DNA of 64,000 nucleotides from Spirosoma spitsbergense DSM 19989 (GCF_000374085.1 NZ_KB893422.1:36697-100696), one strand, 5' to 3'; counted from the stretch's first letter, positions 26,574-35,011 are shown. Translations and numbers: made by a program. Notes: a model not told the origin generated them from the letters alone.

Positions 26574-27125
26574 ATGCCCCGTATCAATCCCCTTCCTGAC
26601 GCTGAGGCTTCCGACGATTTAAAAGTGGCCTGGGCACAGCACATTGCCGCCTACCCCGGCTCGCGTATCACCAACATGAAAGCCACACTGAGCCACTCGC
26701 CACTGGGGTTTGCCGTGTATATGCAGTGGTATCCGCTTTATCACGAAGTTATCCGGATTGTGGGGGAACGGTCGGCGTATCTGTTTGCCCACGCCGTTTC
26801 GGAAGCGAGTGAGTGCCCGGTCTGCACCACGTTTTTCCGAAAAATCATCATCGAACACGGCGAACGACCTGAAGACCTGCACCTAACTAATGACGAGCAG
26901 CACCTGCTGAACTTCGGAGCCGAAATTGCCCGCAACAGGGGCGAGGTTTCAGATGAGTTTTTCGCCCCAATGCGGCAGCGTTTCAATGACTCCGAGGTTG
27001 TGGTGATGGTGGCGTTTGCCGGACAAATGATTGCCACAAACCTGTTCAATAATGTACTTGAGGTGACGGTGGATGATTACCTCGCCCCTTATTTACCCTT
27101 AACCCAACCGACAACGCATGGCTGA
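26574..27125 (+). CDS. AhpD-like carboxymuconolactone-decarboxylase family protein
   Basis: A 183-residue helical protein with the alkylhydroperoxidase-like core: a long helix region AYLFAHAVSEASECPVCTTFFRK with a CxxC pair (Cys81, Cys84) and a following helix rich in charged residues. The CxxC is the redox centre of AhpD-type proteins, though many CMD-family members of this shape have unknown substrates. Its 3' end overlaps the next gene (start 27118) by 8 nt, a strong sign of translational coupling to the mycofactocin-type SDR. The pairing suggests a two-step redox process; what it acts on is not known. Confidence 0.82.
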   Translation: MPRINPLPDAEASDDLKVAWAQHIAAYPGSRITNMKATLSHSPLGFAVYMQWYPLYHEVIRIVGERSAYLFAHAVSEASECPVCTTFFRKIIIEHGERPEDLHLTNDEQHLLNFGAEIARNRGEVSDEFFAPMRQRFNDSEVVVMVAFAGQMIATNLFNNVLEVTVDDYLAPYLPLTQPTTHG

Positions 27126-27921
27126 TTTAACCGGAAAAGTAGCGTTCATCACCGGAGCGGCTCACGGGCAGGGCCGTGCCGTAACCCTGGCCTTAACCAA
27201 AGAAGGGGCTAATATACTGGCCTTCGATGTGGCCAAAGATTTACCATATCCAGCCTATTCGTTCGGTTCAGCTGACGAACTAACCTCGTTGCAGCACGAC
27301 ATTGAAGCACTCGGTGCCCGCTGCCTCCCCATCAAAGGCGACGTTCGGCGGGATACCGATGTGAGTAACGCTGTAGAGCAGGCCATAGCCGCCTTCGGGC
27401 GAATCGACATTCTTTTTAACAATGCGGGCATTTGCGCGTACGGGCTGGCTCACGAACTCACTGAAGAAGAATGGGATAGTATGCTGGATATCAACCTGAA
27501 AGGGGCCTGGCTGGTGGCACGCCGGATAATCCCCATTATGATTCAGCAACAGTCGGGGGTCATTATTAATAATTCGAGCATTGCGGGCTTAAGGGGTATG
27601 AACCGCCTGAGTCACTACGCAGCATCTAAATGGGGGCTGGTCGGGCTAACCAAATCGTGGGCTATCGAACTGGCTCCGTACCACATTCGTGTCAATTCCA
27701 TCCATCCGACCGGCGTAAATACGCCAATGAATGATGGACTGGCCGCGCTGGAATGTACCACCACGCAGGCCATTGCCGAACGCTCGGCGGGCAATCTGCT
27801 ACCCGTTCCGTGGGTAGAACCGGAGGACGTGTCAGCTATGGTGCTGTATCTGGTATCGGATGGTGCCCGCTACGTTACCGGTGCTCAGTTTGTACTCGAC
27901 GCCGGGTTACTGACCCGATAG
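27118..27921 (+). CDS. SDR oxidoreductase of the mycofactocin-coupled type
   Basis: A 267-residue short-chain dehydrogenase. The cofactor motif is TGAAHGQGR (12-20), the catalytic Ser lies in NNSSIAG (about 153-154), and YAASK gives Tyr167 and Lys171. Three features point to the mycofactocin-dependent branch: an extra segment after the beta-2 strand (FDVAKDLPYPAYSFGSADELTSL), the block NSIHPTGVNTPM, and the C-terminal PVPWVEPEDVSAMVLYLVSDGARYVTG. These SDRs hold NAD tightly and pass electrons to mycofactocin in actinobacteria. No mycofactocin biosynthesis genes are in this window, so an alternative partner is likely. It overlaps the AhpD-like gene by 8 nt and converges with the cytochrome c gene. 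Confidence 0.88.
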   Translation: MADLTGKVAFITGAAHGQGRAVTLALTKEGANILAFDVAKDLPYPAYSFGSADELTSLQHDIEALGARCLPIKGDVRRDTDVSNAVEQAIAAFGRIDILFNNAGICAYGLAHELTEEEWDSMLDINLKGAWLVARRIIPIMIQQQSGVIINNSSIAGLRGMNRLSHYAASKWGLVGLTKSWAIELAPYHIRVNSIHPTGVNTPMNDGLAALECTTTQAIAERSAGNLLPVPWVEPEDVSAMVLYLVSDGARYVTGAQFVLDAGLLTR

Positions 27922-27935
27922 GCAGCGTATGGACA

Positions 27936-28961
27936 CTACCGGCTGGCCACAGTTTTATTGGTGGGCGTAAACCGCTCTACCTTGTTTTCAACCGGTGCCA
28001 CCGTGCGCAAGTAATCGTAAATAGCCCCCAGGTCCTGTTCCGTCATTTCGGCGTACATGGTCCAGGGCATGATGGAGTTAAATTCGTCATCATGAACGGT
28101 AGGCTGCTCGTCATTTTTACCGGAATACGCTTTGAAACGGGCAATAAATGCCGTTTTCGTCCAGGTGCCGATGCCTGAGTTGGCAGGCGTGATATTCATG
28201 GAGCGTACCAGGCCCGTTGGCATCGGAAACCCGCGACCACCCGCCATAGCCATACCCGGTAGCGCTTGCCCCTGGTCGTTCACGGGCGTATGGCACTCCC
28301 CACAGGAGGCAAATGTAGCCATGTATTTGCCGTAGGCGATTCGGTCCGTCGTATCGGGCCGTTTACTGGCGTCAACTTTAGCCGGAATTGTGTTGAGGAT
28401 AAAATTCATCGGAAAATCAGGTTCTGGCGAGGGTATGTCGTTCGGAATCGGCTTCAGCGTTCGCAGGTAGGTGATGATATCTTTTATGTCATTTGGGTCC
28501 ATCTGAGCATAACGCTGGTACGGCATCACCGGAAACAGCGCACTTCCATCGCGGCTGACACCCGTAGTGATAGCCCGGAAAATTTCGCCATCCGTCCAGG
28601 TACCCAGGCTGGCGGGGGTCAGGTTACGGGCGTAAAAATTACCGGGAAAACCCATTTCACGGGAAAATCTCTCTCCGCCTTTCCCCTCCGTTCCCACCAC
28701 CATGGGACCGGCAAACCGGGTAAAATCGCGGGTTGAGTGGCAATCGACGCAGGCCGCCACGTGGTGCGCCAGATACTTGCCATGTTCTATCTGAGCCGCC
28801 GTCGGATGAATCGTTAATTCGGGAGCGGGGCCAACAGCAGGCAACGCCCATTTTACGTAAGCCAGCGCAATGCCGATAAGCAGTACGAACCCGGCAATGA
28901 TGCCGAGAGCTAGTTTTAGGAGTCTTTTTTTCGTCATCGATTTGAGGAGGTTTTTAAGCAA
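27936..28961 (-). CDS. membrane-anchored di-haem cytochrome c
   Basis: A 341-residue protein with an N-terminal membrane segment (about 15-35, LKLALGIIAGFVLLIGIALAYV) and two haem c motifs: CVDCH (71-75) and CGECH (220-224), each followed by a helix and a distal Met candidate (MPYQRYAQM and the RSMNITP region). The two-domain layout is that of alcohol or sugar dehydrogenase cytochrome subunits. No dehydrogenase is next to it here; the mycofactocin-type SDR converges on its end. It would sit on the periplasmic side of the inner membrane and pass electrons to an oxidase. The gene stands alone on the minus strand. Confidence 0.92.
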   Translation of the reverse strand: MLKNLLKSMTKKRLLKLALGIIAGFVLLIGIALAYVKWALPAVGPAPELTIHPTAAQIEHGKYLAHHVAACVDCHSTRDFTRFAGPMVVGTEGKGGERFSREMGFPGNFYARNLTPASLGTWTDGEIFRAITTGVSRDGSALFPVMPYQRYAQMDPNDIKDIITYLRTLKPIPNDIPSPEPDFPMNFILNTIPAKVDASKRPDTTDRIAYGKYMATFASCGECHTPVNDQGQALPGMAMAGGRGFPMPTGLVRSMNITPANSGIGTWTKTAFIARFKAYSGKNDEQPTVHDDEFNSIMPWTMYAEMTEQDLGAIYDYLRTVAPVENKVERFTPTNKTVASR

Positions 28962-29030
28962 GTTTATAATTTTAGCCTCTTAGAAGCCCGAAAAATGTAT
29001 AAACGGTAAAAAAAAATGCCAACTTCTCAC

Positions 29031-29065
29031 AAAAAAGCCCGGTTAACTGTGTGTTAACCGGGCTT
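29031..29065 (-). terminator. rho-independent terminator for the 29088-30167 gene
   Basis: On the minus strand a 13-bp GC-containing stem (arms 29053-29065 and 29035-29047, AAGCCCGGTTAAC on the plus strand) with a 5-nt loop is followed by six Ts (A-run 29031-29036 on the plus strand). It begins 22 nt after the stop of the minus-strand gene. A textbook intrinsic terminator. Confidence 0.9.
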
Positions 29066-29087
29066 AAATACCTCCTCATTTTGTCCG

Positions 29088-30167
29088 TTAAGCAGCCATG
29101 CGCATGTCGGTTGGCAGCGACTGCTCCGGCGTCAGCATGGGGGCGATGATTGTATTCATCCTATCCCGAACGAAACTCTCCTGCAAATAGGCGGGAAGCT
29201 TAGCCACCAGCTGTCGGTAGCCCTGAATACCCAGTGCTTTGGCAATGTATGCCTCGTGTACGGAATTGACGTGGGCTACTATGTTGACCAGGCTCTGGTG
29301 GAATAGCTTCACATCAATCTCCGAGTCGACAAAGCGTTCAATCTCGCGATTCGTTGACGAAATTCGTAAGCGGCTCAGCATATCGAAGTAGGTTGTGTAC
29401 CCAATCTGTTTGGCCAGCTGCTTGTACTGCTCCACGCTGAATTTTTGCAGGATCTCACCGGTTTTTGGGCTGCGCAGCGCCGTTTTCGGGTTATTCTGAA
29501 TCACGTTCCGCAGGGTTTTCACACGCTGGTCGCGGGTGGTTTTCAGGAACTGTGCCAGTTCGGCCTGTACGGAACCCTCCCGCGAGGGCAGAAACAAATC
29601 GATTTTAGCCGCTACGCTGAACCGTTTGGCCATTGGCAACCGCTGAATGCGGTAGTTGTTGATTGGGCCAAGGGCGTAGTAGCCAATGGAAGTGGGATAA
29701 TAGCCCCGTACTACCATGTTGCCTACCCGTTTACGAATCAGCTCTTCGTTACTAACGGTAATACCCTGCACGGCCAGGAAAGCCCGTGCGCTAAAAAGCG
29801 CACTATAGTAAGCCTGCGGAAAAGTCCAGTGCAGGGAACTTTGCAGGTATTGCTCGTCATTGACAACGGGCGTAATACGAAGTGCGTACTCGGCACTCCA
29901 GCTATTGAGTAACAACTTCTCCAGCGCCTTCCGCGTCTCATCCGTAACGCGCCCGTAGAACTGCTTAAATACGGGAAATTTGACAATATCGAACAGGTCG
30001 TGCTGGTTATGGATGTGGTAGTCCATCGCAAAAAAATGGTTCAGAAACACCTGCGCCGGAATAGATTTCCGCCAGTTGTCATCAAGTGGCATAGTGCCCG
30101 TAGAAGCCGGTGCAGGGTATGCCTGAGCGGTCGGGGAGTGCATCGATGCGTTGGTTATCTGTGTCAT
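29088..30167 (-). CDS. uncharacterised 359-residue protein with HEPN-like helix
   Basis: I do not recognise this protein. It has no signal peptide or membrane segment and is predicted largely helical. The N-terminal 30 residues are low-complexity (MTQITNASMHSPTAQAYPAPAST). Around residues 113-136 the segment WTFPQAYYSALFSARAFLAVQG resembles the aromatic-rich helix of HEPN-type domains (YYAAFHAARALL pattern), but I see no clear RxxxxH motif. A basic middle part (about 210-240) is followed by another helical block ending in a hydrophilic tail. The gene has its own promoter region, shared divergently with the OmpA gene, and its own strong terminator, so it is an independently expressed gene. Confidence 0.7.
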   Translation of the reverse strand: MTQITNASMHSPTAQAYPAPASTGTMPLDDNWRKSIPAQVFLNHFFAMDYHIHNQHDLFDIVKFPVFKQFYGRVTDETRKALEKLLLNSWSAEYALRITPVVNDEQYLQSSLHWTFPQAYYSALFSARAFLAVQGITVSNEELIRKRVGNMVVRGYYPTSIGYYALGPINNYRIQRLPMAKRFSVAAKIDLFLPSREGSVQAELAQFLKTTRDQRVKTLRNVIQNNPKTALRSPKTGEILQKFSVEQYKQLAKQIGYTTYFDMLSRLRISSTNREIERFVDSEIDVKLFHQSLVNIVAHVNSVHEAYIAKALGIQGYRQLVAKLPAYLQESFVRDRMNTIIAPMLTPEQSLPTDMRMAA

Positions 30168-30373
30168 ATTTTATTAACGAAAAAGGTGCTTCCAGCGTTC
30201 ATTTTTCAGCAATTATTTTACCTACCTAAACACACTGACTATCAACCGATTAATGGCAAATTTTATCTACCAAAAAATGCCTTAAAATCCCCCCTATTCA
30301 GGCGTAGCCGGGAGGTCAACTTTTAAGGCGCCAGAGGCACTTTTAAGCACCCTCTTTACGTTGCCTTTACAGT

Positions 30374-31318
30374 ATGAATTGGACAAAATACGTATTAATT
30401 GGCGGGGCACTATGCCTGAATAACATGGCTGCCTCTGTCGTTTCAGGACAAACGAGCCAGCAGGTTGCGCCCGTAGCAGGAAGAACAATAGTAGATGGCT
30501 CCGTTCAGGATGCTCAGACGAAAACACCGGTTATGGGGGCCACCATTCTGGCCAAGAGTGAAGATGGAATTGTCCGGGACCAGAAGGTCACCAATGCAAA
30601 CGGGGATTACTCTTTGACGCTGGATTCCCGGAAGTCTTACATTTTTACCGTTAGGGCAACGGGCTATATTACGCTGGACGAGCAAGTGATGTTTACGTCT
30701 GAAAAGGCCTACCAGCTAAAACGAAAGCCCACGCTTTTATTTCGTCAGAGTGCGTCTTCGGTTCAGAAAATAATAGCCCCCTCTTCGCCTGCCCCCGGTA
30801 CGCCCGAGGTTGCGTCAACGCCAGCACCCAGAGCGGCACCTCCCGCAACGCCACAGGCACCCAGTCAATCTATGGCTTCCAGCGGTTCCAGTTCCGATAA
30901 TGCCCGGGTAGTGCCGCCCAAAACGCTCGATGCGAAGGTGATTTACACGCCACCCCTCGTAGTGGCCCCTGTGGGCAAAGCAACCCAGCTGCAGGCCCTC
31001 CAGTTTGTGCAGAGCCAGCCAGACTTACTTCCCGACGCACAGCCCGCTCTGGACCAGCTATTAGGGTTCATGCGCGACCATCCAACGGCAGAAATTGAAC
31101 TGGCAGGCCACACCGATAATCAGGGTGATTTTGACAAGAACCTACAGCTTTCCAAGCAACGCGTGGAGGTAGTGAAAGCGTATCTGGTGAAAAACGGCAT
31201 TGACGCCAATCGGATTACTACGCGTGGCTACGGCCCGACGCGCCCTATTGCCAGCAACAACCGCGAAGCCACCCGACAACTCAACCGACGGGTCGAAATG
31301 ACGGTAGTGAAGCAGTAA
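30374..31318 (+). CDS. OmpA-family protein with carboxypeptidase-regulatory-like domain
   Basis: A 314-residue exported protein: a signal segment (about 5-22), a CarboxypepD_reg-like beta-sandwich (about 38-115: VDGSVQDAQTKTPVMGATILAKSEDG), a Pro/Ala/Ser-rich linker (about 130-185), and an OmpA-type peptidoglycan-binding domain at the C terminus (IELAGHTDNQGD, LSKQRVEVVKAYLVKNGI, RGYGPTRPIASNNREATRQLNRRVEM), with the conserved Asp and Arg residues that bind diaminopimelate. There is no membrane barrel, so it probably links surface or periplasmic structures to the wall. The linker is compositionally variable, as in T9SS/gliding-associated envelope proteins. Its stop codon lies inside the left arm of a 30-bp hairpin. 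Confidence 0.9.
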   Translation: MNWTKYVLIGGALCLNNMAASVVSGQTSQQVAPVAGRTIVDGSVQDAQTKTPVMGATILAKSEDGIVRDQKVTNANGDYSLTLDSRKSYIFTVRATGYITLDEQVMFTSEKAYQLKRKPTLLFRQSASSVQKIIAPSSPAPGTPEVASTPAPRAAPPATPQAPSQSMASSGSSSDNARVVPPKTLDAKVIYTPPLVVAPVGKATQLQALQFVQSQPDLLPDAQPALDQLLGFMRDHPTAEIELAGHTDNQGDFDKNLQLSKQRVEVVKAYLVKNGIDANRITTRGYGPTRPIASNNREATRQLNRRVEMTVVKQ

Positions 31319-31385
31319 GATTTAGTTTGTGGTTCAGGGTTTATGGCTGGCTAATCATAAACCCTGAACCACAAACTAAATCTTA
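31316..31385. terminator. 30-bp perfect hairpin containing both convergent stop codons
   Basis: Arms 31316-31345 and 31356-31385 are perfectly complementary over 30 bp with a 10-nt loop. The OmpA stop (31316-31318) is at the outer end of the left arm and the EamA stop (complement of 31383-31385) is at the outer end of the right arm. Strong bidirectional terminator candidate. Confidence 0.88.
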
Positions 31386-32240
31386 CCTTTTCCTGCCCAG
31401 CCATAAGCCACCAATCACGAAAGCTGTGCCAATGATAGTGTACAGGGTGATTGGCTCCCCCATCAACACATACGAGTACGCAAAGCCGAAAATGGGGCAC
31501 AGGAATAGCCACAACGAAGCCCGGACGGGGTCCTGCCGGATGAGGTAGAACCACAACTGCAAAGCCGCCACCGACACGGGCAGAATCAGCCAGAATACCG
31601 ATGCCCAAAATCGACCGTCGTACTGTGATTCAGCAAATCCACCCGATACCAGCGTGAACGGTAACAGCAACAGGCCACCGATAAAAACCTGCCAGCCATT
31701 GATGACCAGATTCGGCAACCGCCATTGAATACTGGCATAGTAAACCGTAGCTGCCGAAACGGAAATCATTCCGATCAGTAAAATCAGCAGGCCCGATACG
31801 GTTGCATAACTGTTCTGCAGCAGCGGATAAGTAGCAATACCCACGCCCAGTAAGCCCAGCGTTAACCCACCCGCTTCGTTCCAGCGCGGCATCCGGCGAA
31901 GCCATAAGGCCGAGAGCAGGGCAATAAACAGCGGATTGGTAGCCGTCGATAAACTACCGATACCCGCCGAAACCTGCTTGAGAGCCAGCACGAACGCACC
32001 CAGATAAATAGTGGTATTCAGCAAAGCGAACAGGGTAAGTTGCCGCCACTCGATACGGGTAGGCCAGGCGTTCTGTGTACGCTGGATACCATAGGCGAAG
32101 AGCAACATGCCGCCACCGGCAATAAAAAACCGCACATTGGCCAGAATGAGCGGGTGTACTGACTGAACCCCAAATTTAGTAGCTACCGAGGCCGAGGCCC
32201 AGAGGGCCGCAAAGAGGAAACCAGGGAGAAGTTGACGCAC
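31383..32240 (-). CDS. EamA/DMT-family transporter
   Basis: A 285-residue protein with ten membrane segments in two five-helix halves, each an EamA domain; the second half begins near SGLLILLIGMISVSAATVYY. Typical motifs are the ASVATKFGVQS start and PLFIALLSALWL. EamA proteins move small metabolites such as amino acids or nucleotide sugars; the substrate is unknown. The start is GTG (complement of 32238-32240), sharing one base with the TAG stop of the toxin gene upstream, so its translation is coupled to that gene. An alternative downstream start was not chosen because it would cut into the first helix. Confidence 0.88.
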   Translation of the reverse strand: MRQLLPGFLFAALWASASVATKFGVQSVHPLILANVRFFIAGGGMLLFAYGIQRTQNAWPTRIEWRQLTLFALLNTTIYLGAFVLALKQVSAGIGSLSTATNPLFIALLSALWLRRMPRWNEAGGLTLGLLGVGIATYPLLQNSYATVSGLLILLIGMISVSAATVYYASIQWRLPNLVINGWQVFIGGLLLLPFTLVSGGFAESQYDGRFWASVFWLILPVSVAALQLWFYLIRQDPVRASLWLFLCPIFGFAYSYVLMGEPITLYTIIGTAFVIGGLWLGRKR

Positions 32241-32596
32241 TAGTATACTTTCCGAAGACGTACTTTTTTTACTGTAACGACCGTAAAGGCATCTATCAAC
32301 TTATCACCATAGTCACGTGGGGTTCTAAGAATAATCTGCCCTTTCTCCTCCGTAGTCGTTCGCGGTAACCGATAAAACAATATGCCGCTATGAATGTGCC
32401 CCTGCTGAAAATGTAGTTTCCCGAAATCACTATCACTAGTTAATAGAACGGTAGCTGATGAAACGGATGTTTCCAGCACCCTTGCATCAGCCACGCCACC
32501 TTGTGTTTCCTGAATAGACGTTACGCTGTATCCTTCTGAGCGCAGTAGACGAATCACTCGCCCCTCTACGTTTTCATCGGCTAATAGCTGAATCAT
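32240..32596 (-). CDS. DUF5615 PIN-like toxin
   Basis: A 118-residue PIN-like protein of the DUF5615 group. It starts LLADENVEGRVIRLLRSEGY with the acidic ADEN pair, has the second acidic strand TVLLTSDSDFGKLHF, and ends in the HSGILFYRLP strand, matching PIN-domain RNase toxins that need clustered Asp residues for Mg2+. It overlaps the upstream DUF433 gene by 4 nt and its stop overlaps the EamA start. As the toxin half of a pair it is expected to cut RNA when the antitoxin is lost; activity is not tested. Confidence 0.87.
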   Translation of the reverse strand: MIQLLADENVEGRVIRLLRSEGYSVTSIQETQGGVADARVLETSVSSATVLLTSDSDFGKLHFQQGHIHSGILFYRLPRTTTEEKGQIILRTPRDYGDKLIDAFTVVTVKKVRLRKVY

Positions 32597-32832
32597 ACCG
32601 CTAGTTTGCGGCTCCGTTTGCTATGCACGGTGTGAGCCGAAAACCGTAAACAGGCGTATATCTGTTCGCGGGTCAGGTGCGGATAATCTTCCAGAATTTC
32701 GTCTACAGTTTCGCCGTAACCTAATTTTTCAACGACTAATTCTACCGTGATTCGCGTCCCTTCGATGATGGGTTTTCCTACCATAATGGCCGGATCGGCC
32801 GTAACATATTCTTGCCATTTCACATCAATCAT
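32593..32832 (-). CDS. DUF433 antitoxin
   Basis: About 79 residues from the ATG at 32832, chosen because AGGAAGGG sits just upstream of it, whereas the longer form from 32871 adds 13 unconserved residues. The body is the DUF433 winged helix: VTADPAIMVGKPIIEGTRITVELVVEKLGYGETVDEILEDYPHLTREQIYACLRF, ending in a basic tail (SKRSRKL). DUF433 proteins are antitoxins or DNA-binding regulators paired with DUF5615 toxins. The GKPIIEGTRI signature makes the call firm. It is the first gene of the pair-plus-EamA operon. Confidence 0.9.
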   Translation of the reverse strand: MIDVKWQEYVTADPAIMVGKPIIEGTRITVELVVEKLGYGETVDEILEDYPHLTREQIYACLRFSAHTVHSKRSRKLAV

Positions 32833-32907
32833 ACCCTTCCTGTTTTTAGCAAATATAGGGTTAAAAGCCAATCACATCTTAGTGAGAACAGCTGATTTCA
32901 TTTGTTA

Positions 32908-34809
32908 TTACGTCACCAGATAGCCCAGTTCACGCAGGCGACCCCGAAAACGGGTAAGTTGGTCGGTAGCCACCAGAATCCGAAATCCTTCGGCCTTGAC
33001 AACCATCGCTTTCAGCACGGAATCCTGCGCCAGTGCGCGGATAAGCGGCTGGTTACCCGGCGCGATTCGGTACGTCACCATATCCGAAACGGTGGTCAGC
33101 GGGTCGGCCTTACCGGTCAGGTCATCGAAGAAAACCATCCAGTTGGGCGGCAGGTTTGGGGCTACCGACGTACAGAACAAGCTGATCTTCGAGAGTAGTT
33201 GCTGTTTGCTTCGGCAGTCTTTCAAAAACGTATCGGGCGTAACACGGAACCGGGTCGGGCTAACTCGTTCGGCGTAGTTGGCCAGAATAGTTTCGGCCAC
33301 TACGTGCTCCGGGTCGCAGAAAATAAGCAGGGATTGATCGTCGAAACGCAGTTCCTGCGTGGCCGTGTTCACTTTAGGAACGTAGGCCTGCGTGGTCCGT
33401 CCGAAAATAGATGCGCCCAGGTTATTAAGTTTTACATACCGCAGGCCGTCGTAGACCGAGTAATAGTCTTTCCCCAGTTTACCAGTTGGAACTTCGTAGG
33501 CAATATCGAGCCAGCCGAGTGCGGCAAACAGGAAGAAGCCACCCAGCAGCGCGGGCCGTTCGACGAACAGATACCCATTGGAGGTCGTCACGTTTTCTTT
33601 GTTCATCACCCCAGCCCGCCAGGACGACTCACCCTCGTAAGCCAGCGTAGTGTATTCGCCCGGCCGGCAGGGGTACACAGGCAGGTCGTGAATCTGTCCG
33701 TAATCCAGGATGTTCGCTACCGACACCCATTTATCGACCGGCAACCGGTTTATCCACTCCACCAGAGCCTGTTCGGCATCCTGTTTGTACTGATAAAACT
33801 GAATGTGGCCGTGATTTTTAAGATCATTGAGCAAAAACAACGTTTTGAACTGTTTGTCCAGCGTCTTCCGCAACCGCCGAAGCGCATCGAAGGAATCGGG
33901 ACTTACATCGTTTTTTTTGGGTTGATACGACGCCAGTATCTGCGCCAGACAAGCGGTTCGTGCCAGTGGAAAGGGAGTGGTTTCAGGAAAAAACTCCCGC
34001 AGCCCCAGCAACTTCCGCATCTTTTTCAGACCATTAGTGGCCACCTTACCGGAGTTGTTAACCACAATACCATCCTGGATGCGGTAGGCCAGCAGCTTCT
34101 GTATTTCTTCAAAAATAATGGTCTCGCCATCTTCCCAGCGCAATAGCCCAGCGGGCGGCTCCGGCGATACCCGGAGCTGGTAATTAGCCGGTTGCGGATA
34201 GGTCTGTTGCAGGAAAGTCCGGATGTTGGGGGGCCACTCCAGCATAATCGTCCCATTCCATCCCTCGCCTTTATGAGGAAGTAGTTTAAACTGGCTGTTC
34301 AGATTGACCGTCCCGCCATAATAAGCATTCCTGCCCTCGCGCGTCGTCATAGAATGGCCAATCATGTTACCCAGCACATCGGCCGAGGTACGCGGAAGCC
34401 AGGTCAACTGTTCGGCGGCTTTCTGGAGTTCGGCAGGCAGTAACTTATGAAACAGCAGATAGACGTCGGGGTCGCTGAAAATAAACGCGATGCCCCAAAC
34501 GAGTCTGGCTTTGTTGGCCGCTGCATAGTCTGTTTCGGCCAGCAGCGAGTAAGGCAGGTTGAGGGCCTGCCCATCCAGCAAATCCCGGTAGGTCATCACT
34601 ACTTTACGGGCGTGTTTGGCAATGGCCTGCAAGCCCTCTTTGTGGTAGGTCCGGTCTAGTTCATCGATGATGGACGGGGTGATTTTAGCCCCTGTTTGCC
34701 GGATATAACTGGCGGCAATTTCGGTCGCAATATTGCTTCGGTTACGCTCATTGCTGGTGTTGCTTTTAATGAGCGCATCCAGTGTACGAATCAATTCTGT
34801 TTGCTCCAT
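32908..34809 (-). CDS. uncharacterised protein with XPB/Ssl2-like C-terminal domain
   Basis: A 633-residue protein of unknown function, predicted cytoplasmic. The N-terminal 120 residues are helical (MEQTELIRTLDALIKSNTSNERN). The C-terminal ~150 residues (LLIFCDPEHVVAETILANYAERVSPTRFRVTPDTFLKDCRSKQQLLSKISLF, then PLIRALAQDSVLKAMVVKAEGFRILV...LRELGYLV) resemble the XPB/Ssl2 N-terminal-like domain (Helicase_C_3) that follows helicase cores in other bacteria. It lies immediately downstream of a SNF2 helicase on the same strand with only a palindromic spacer between. The most natural reading is a helicase partner subunit; DNA processing or defence are open options. Confidence 0.7.
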   Translation of the reverse strand: MEQTELIRTLDALIKSNTSNERNRSNIATEIAASYIRQTGAKITPSIIDELDRTYHKEGLQAIAKHARKVVMTYRDLLDGQALNLPYSLLAETDYAAANKARLVWGIAFIFSDPDVYLLFHKLLPAELQKAAEQLTWLPRTSADVLGNMIGHSMTTREGRNAYYGGTVNLNSQFKLLPHKGEGWNGTIMLEWPPNIRTFLQQTYPQPANYQLRVSPEPPAGLLRWEDGETIIFEEIQKLLAYRIQDGIVVNNSGKVATNGLKKMRKLLGLREFFPETTPFPLARTACLAQILASYQPKKNDVSPDSFDALRRLRKTLDKQFKTLFLLNDLKNHGHIQFYQYKQDAEQALVEWINRLPVDKWVSVANILDYGQIHDLPVYPCRPGEYTTLAYEGESSWRAGVMNKENVTTSNGYLFVERPALLGGFFLFAALGWLDIAYEVPTGKLGKDYYSVYDGLRYVKLNNLGASIFGRTTQAYVPKVNTATQELRFDDQSLLIFCDPEHVVAETILANYAERVSPTRFRVTPDTFLKDCRSKQQLLSKISLFCTSVAPNLPPNWMVFFDDLTGKADPLTTVSDMVTYRIAPGNQPLIRALAQDSVLKAMVVKAEGFRILVATDQLTRFRGRLRELGYLVT

Positions 34810-35011
34810 AACTTTTAACGAAAGTCATTCATGGTCATTAGCTGCGCGTCGTTTTGTAGTCATTGATTGTCATTTTATAGTTATTGATGGTCATTCGCTA
34901 CGCGTCATTCGAGGGTCTCCATTGCTGTTACAAATAATTATACGTGACGCGCAGCAAATGACTACAAAATGACAATCAATGACCATGAATGACTACAAAA
35001 TAATCACAAAC
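34810..35011. repeat. shuffled-block palindromic spacer
   Basis: Three word blocks occur in the left part (GTCATTCATGGTCATT at 34824-34839, GCTGCGCGTC at 34841-34850, TCATTGATTGTCATTTT at 34860-34876) and return as exact reverse complements in the right part (34978-34993, 34946-34955, 34966-34982). The right-hand order is not a simple mirror image. A further imperfect copy of the first two blocks lies at 34883-34910. It separates the SNF2 gene from its downstream partner. Confidence 0.8.

Noticed and set aside
33199..34146. 315-codon plus-strand ORF opposite the XPB-like-domain gene
   Set aside because: Antisense shadow of the minus-strand gene; low-complexity composition with no domain.
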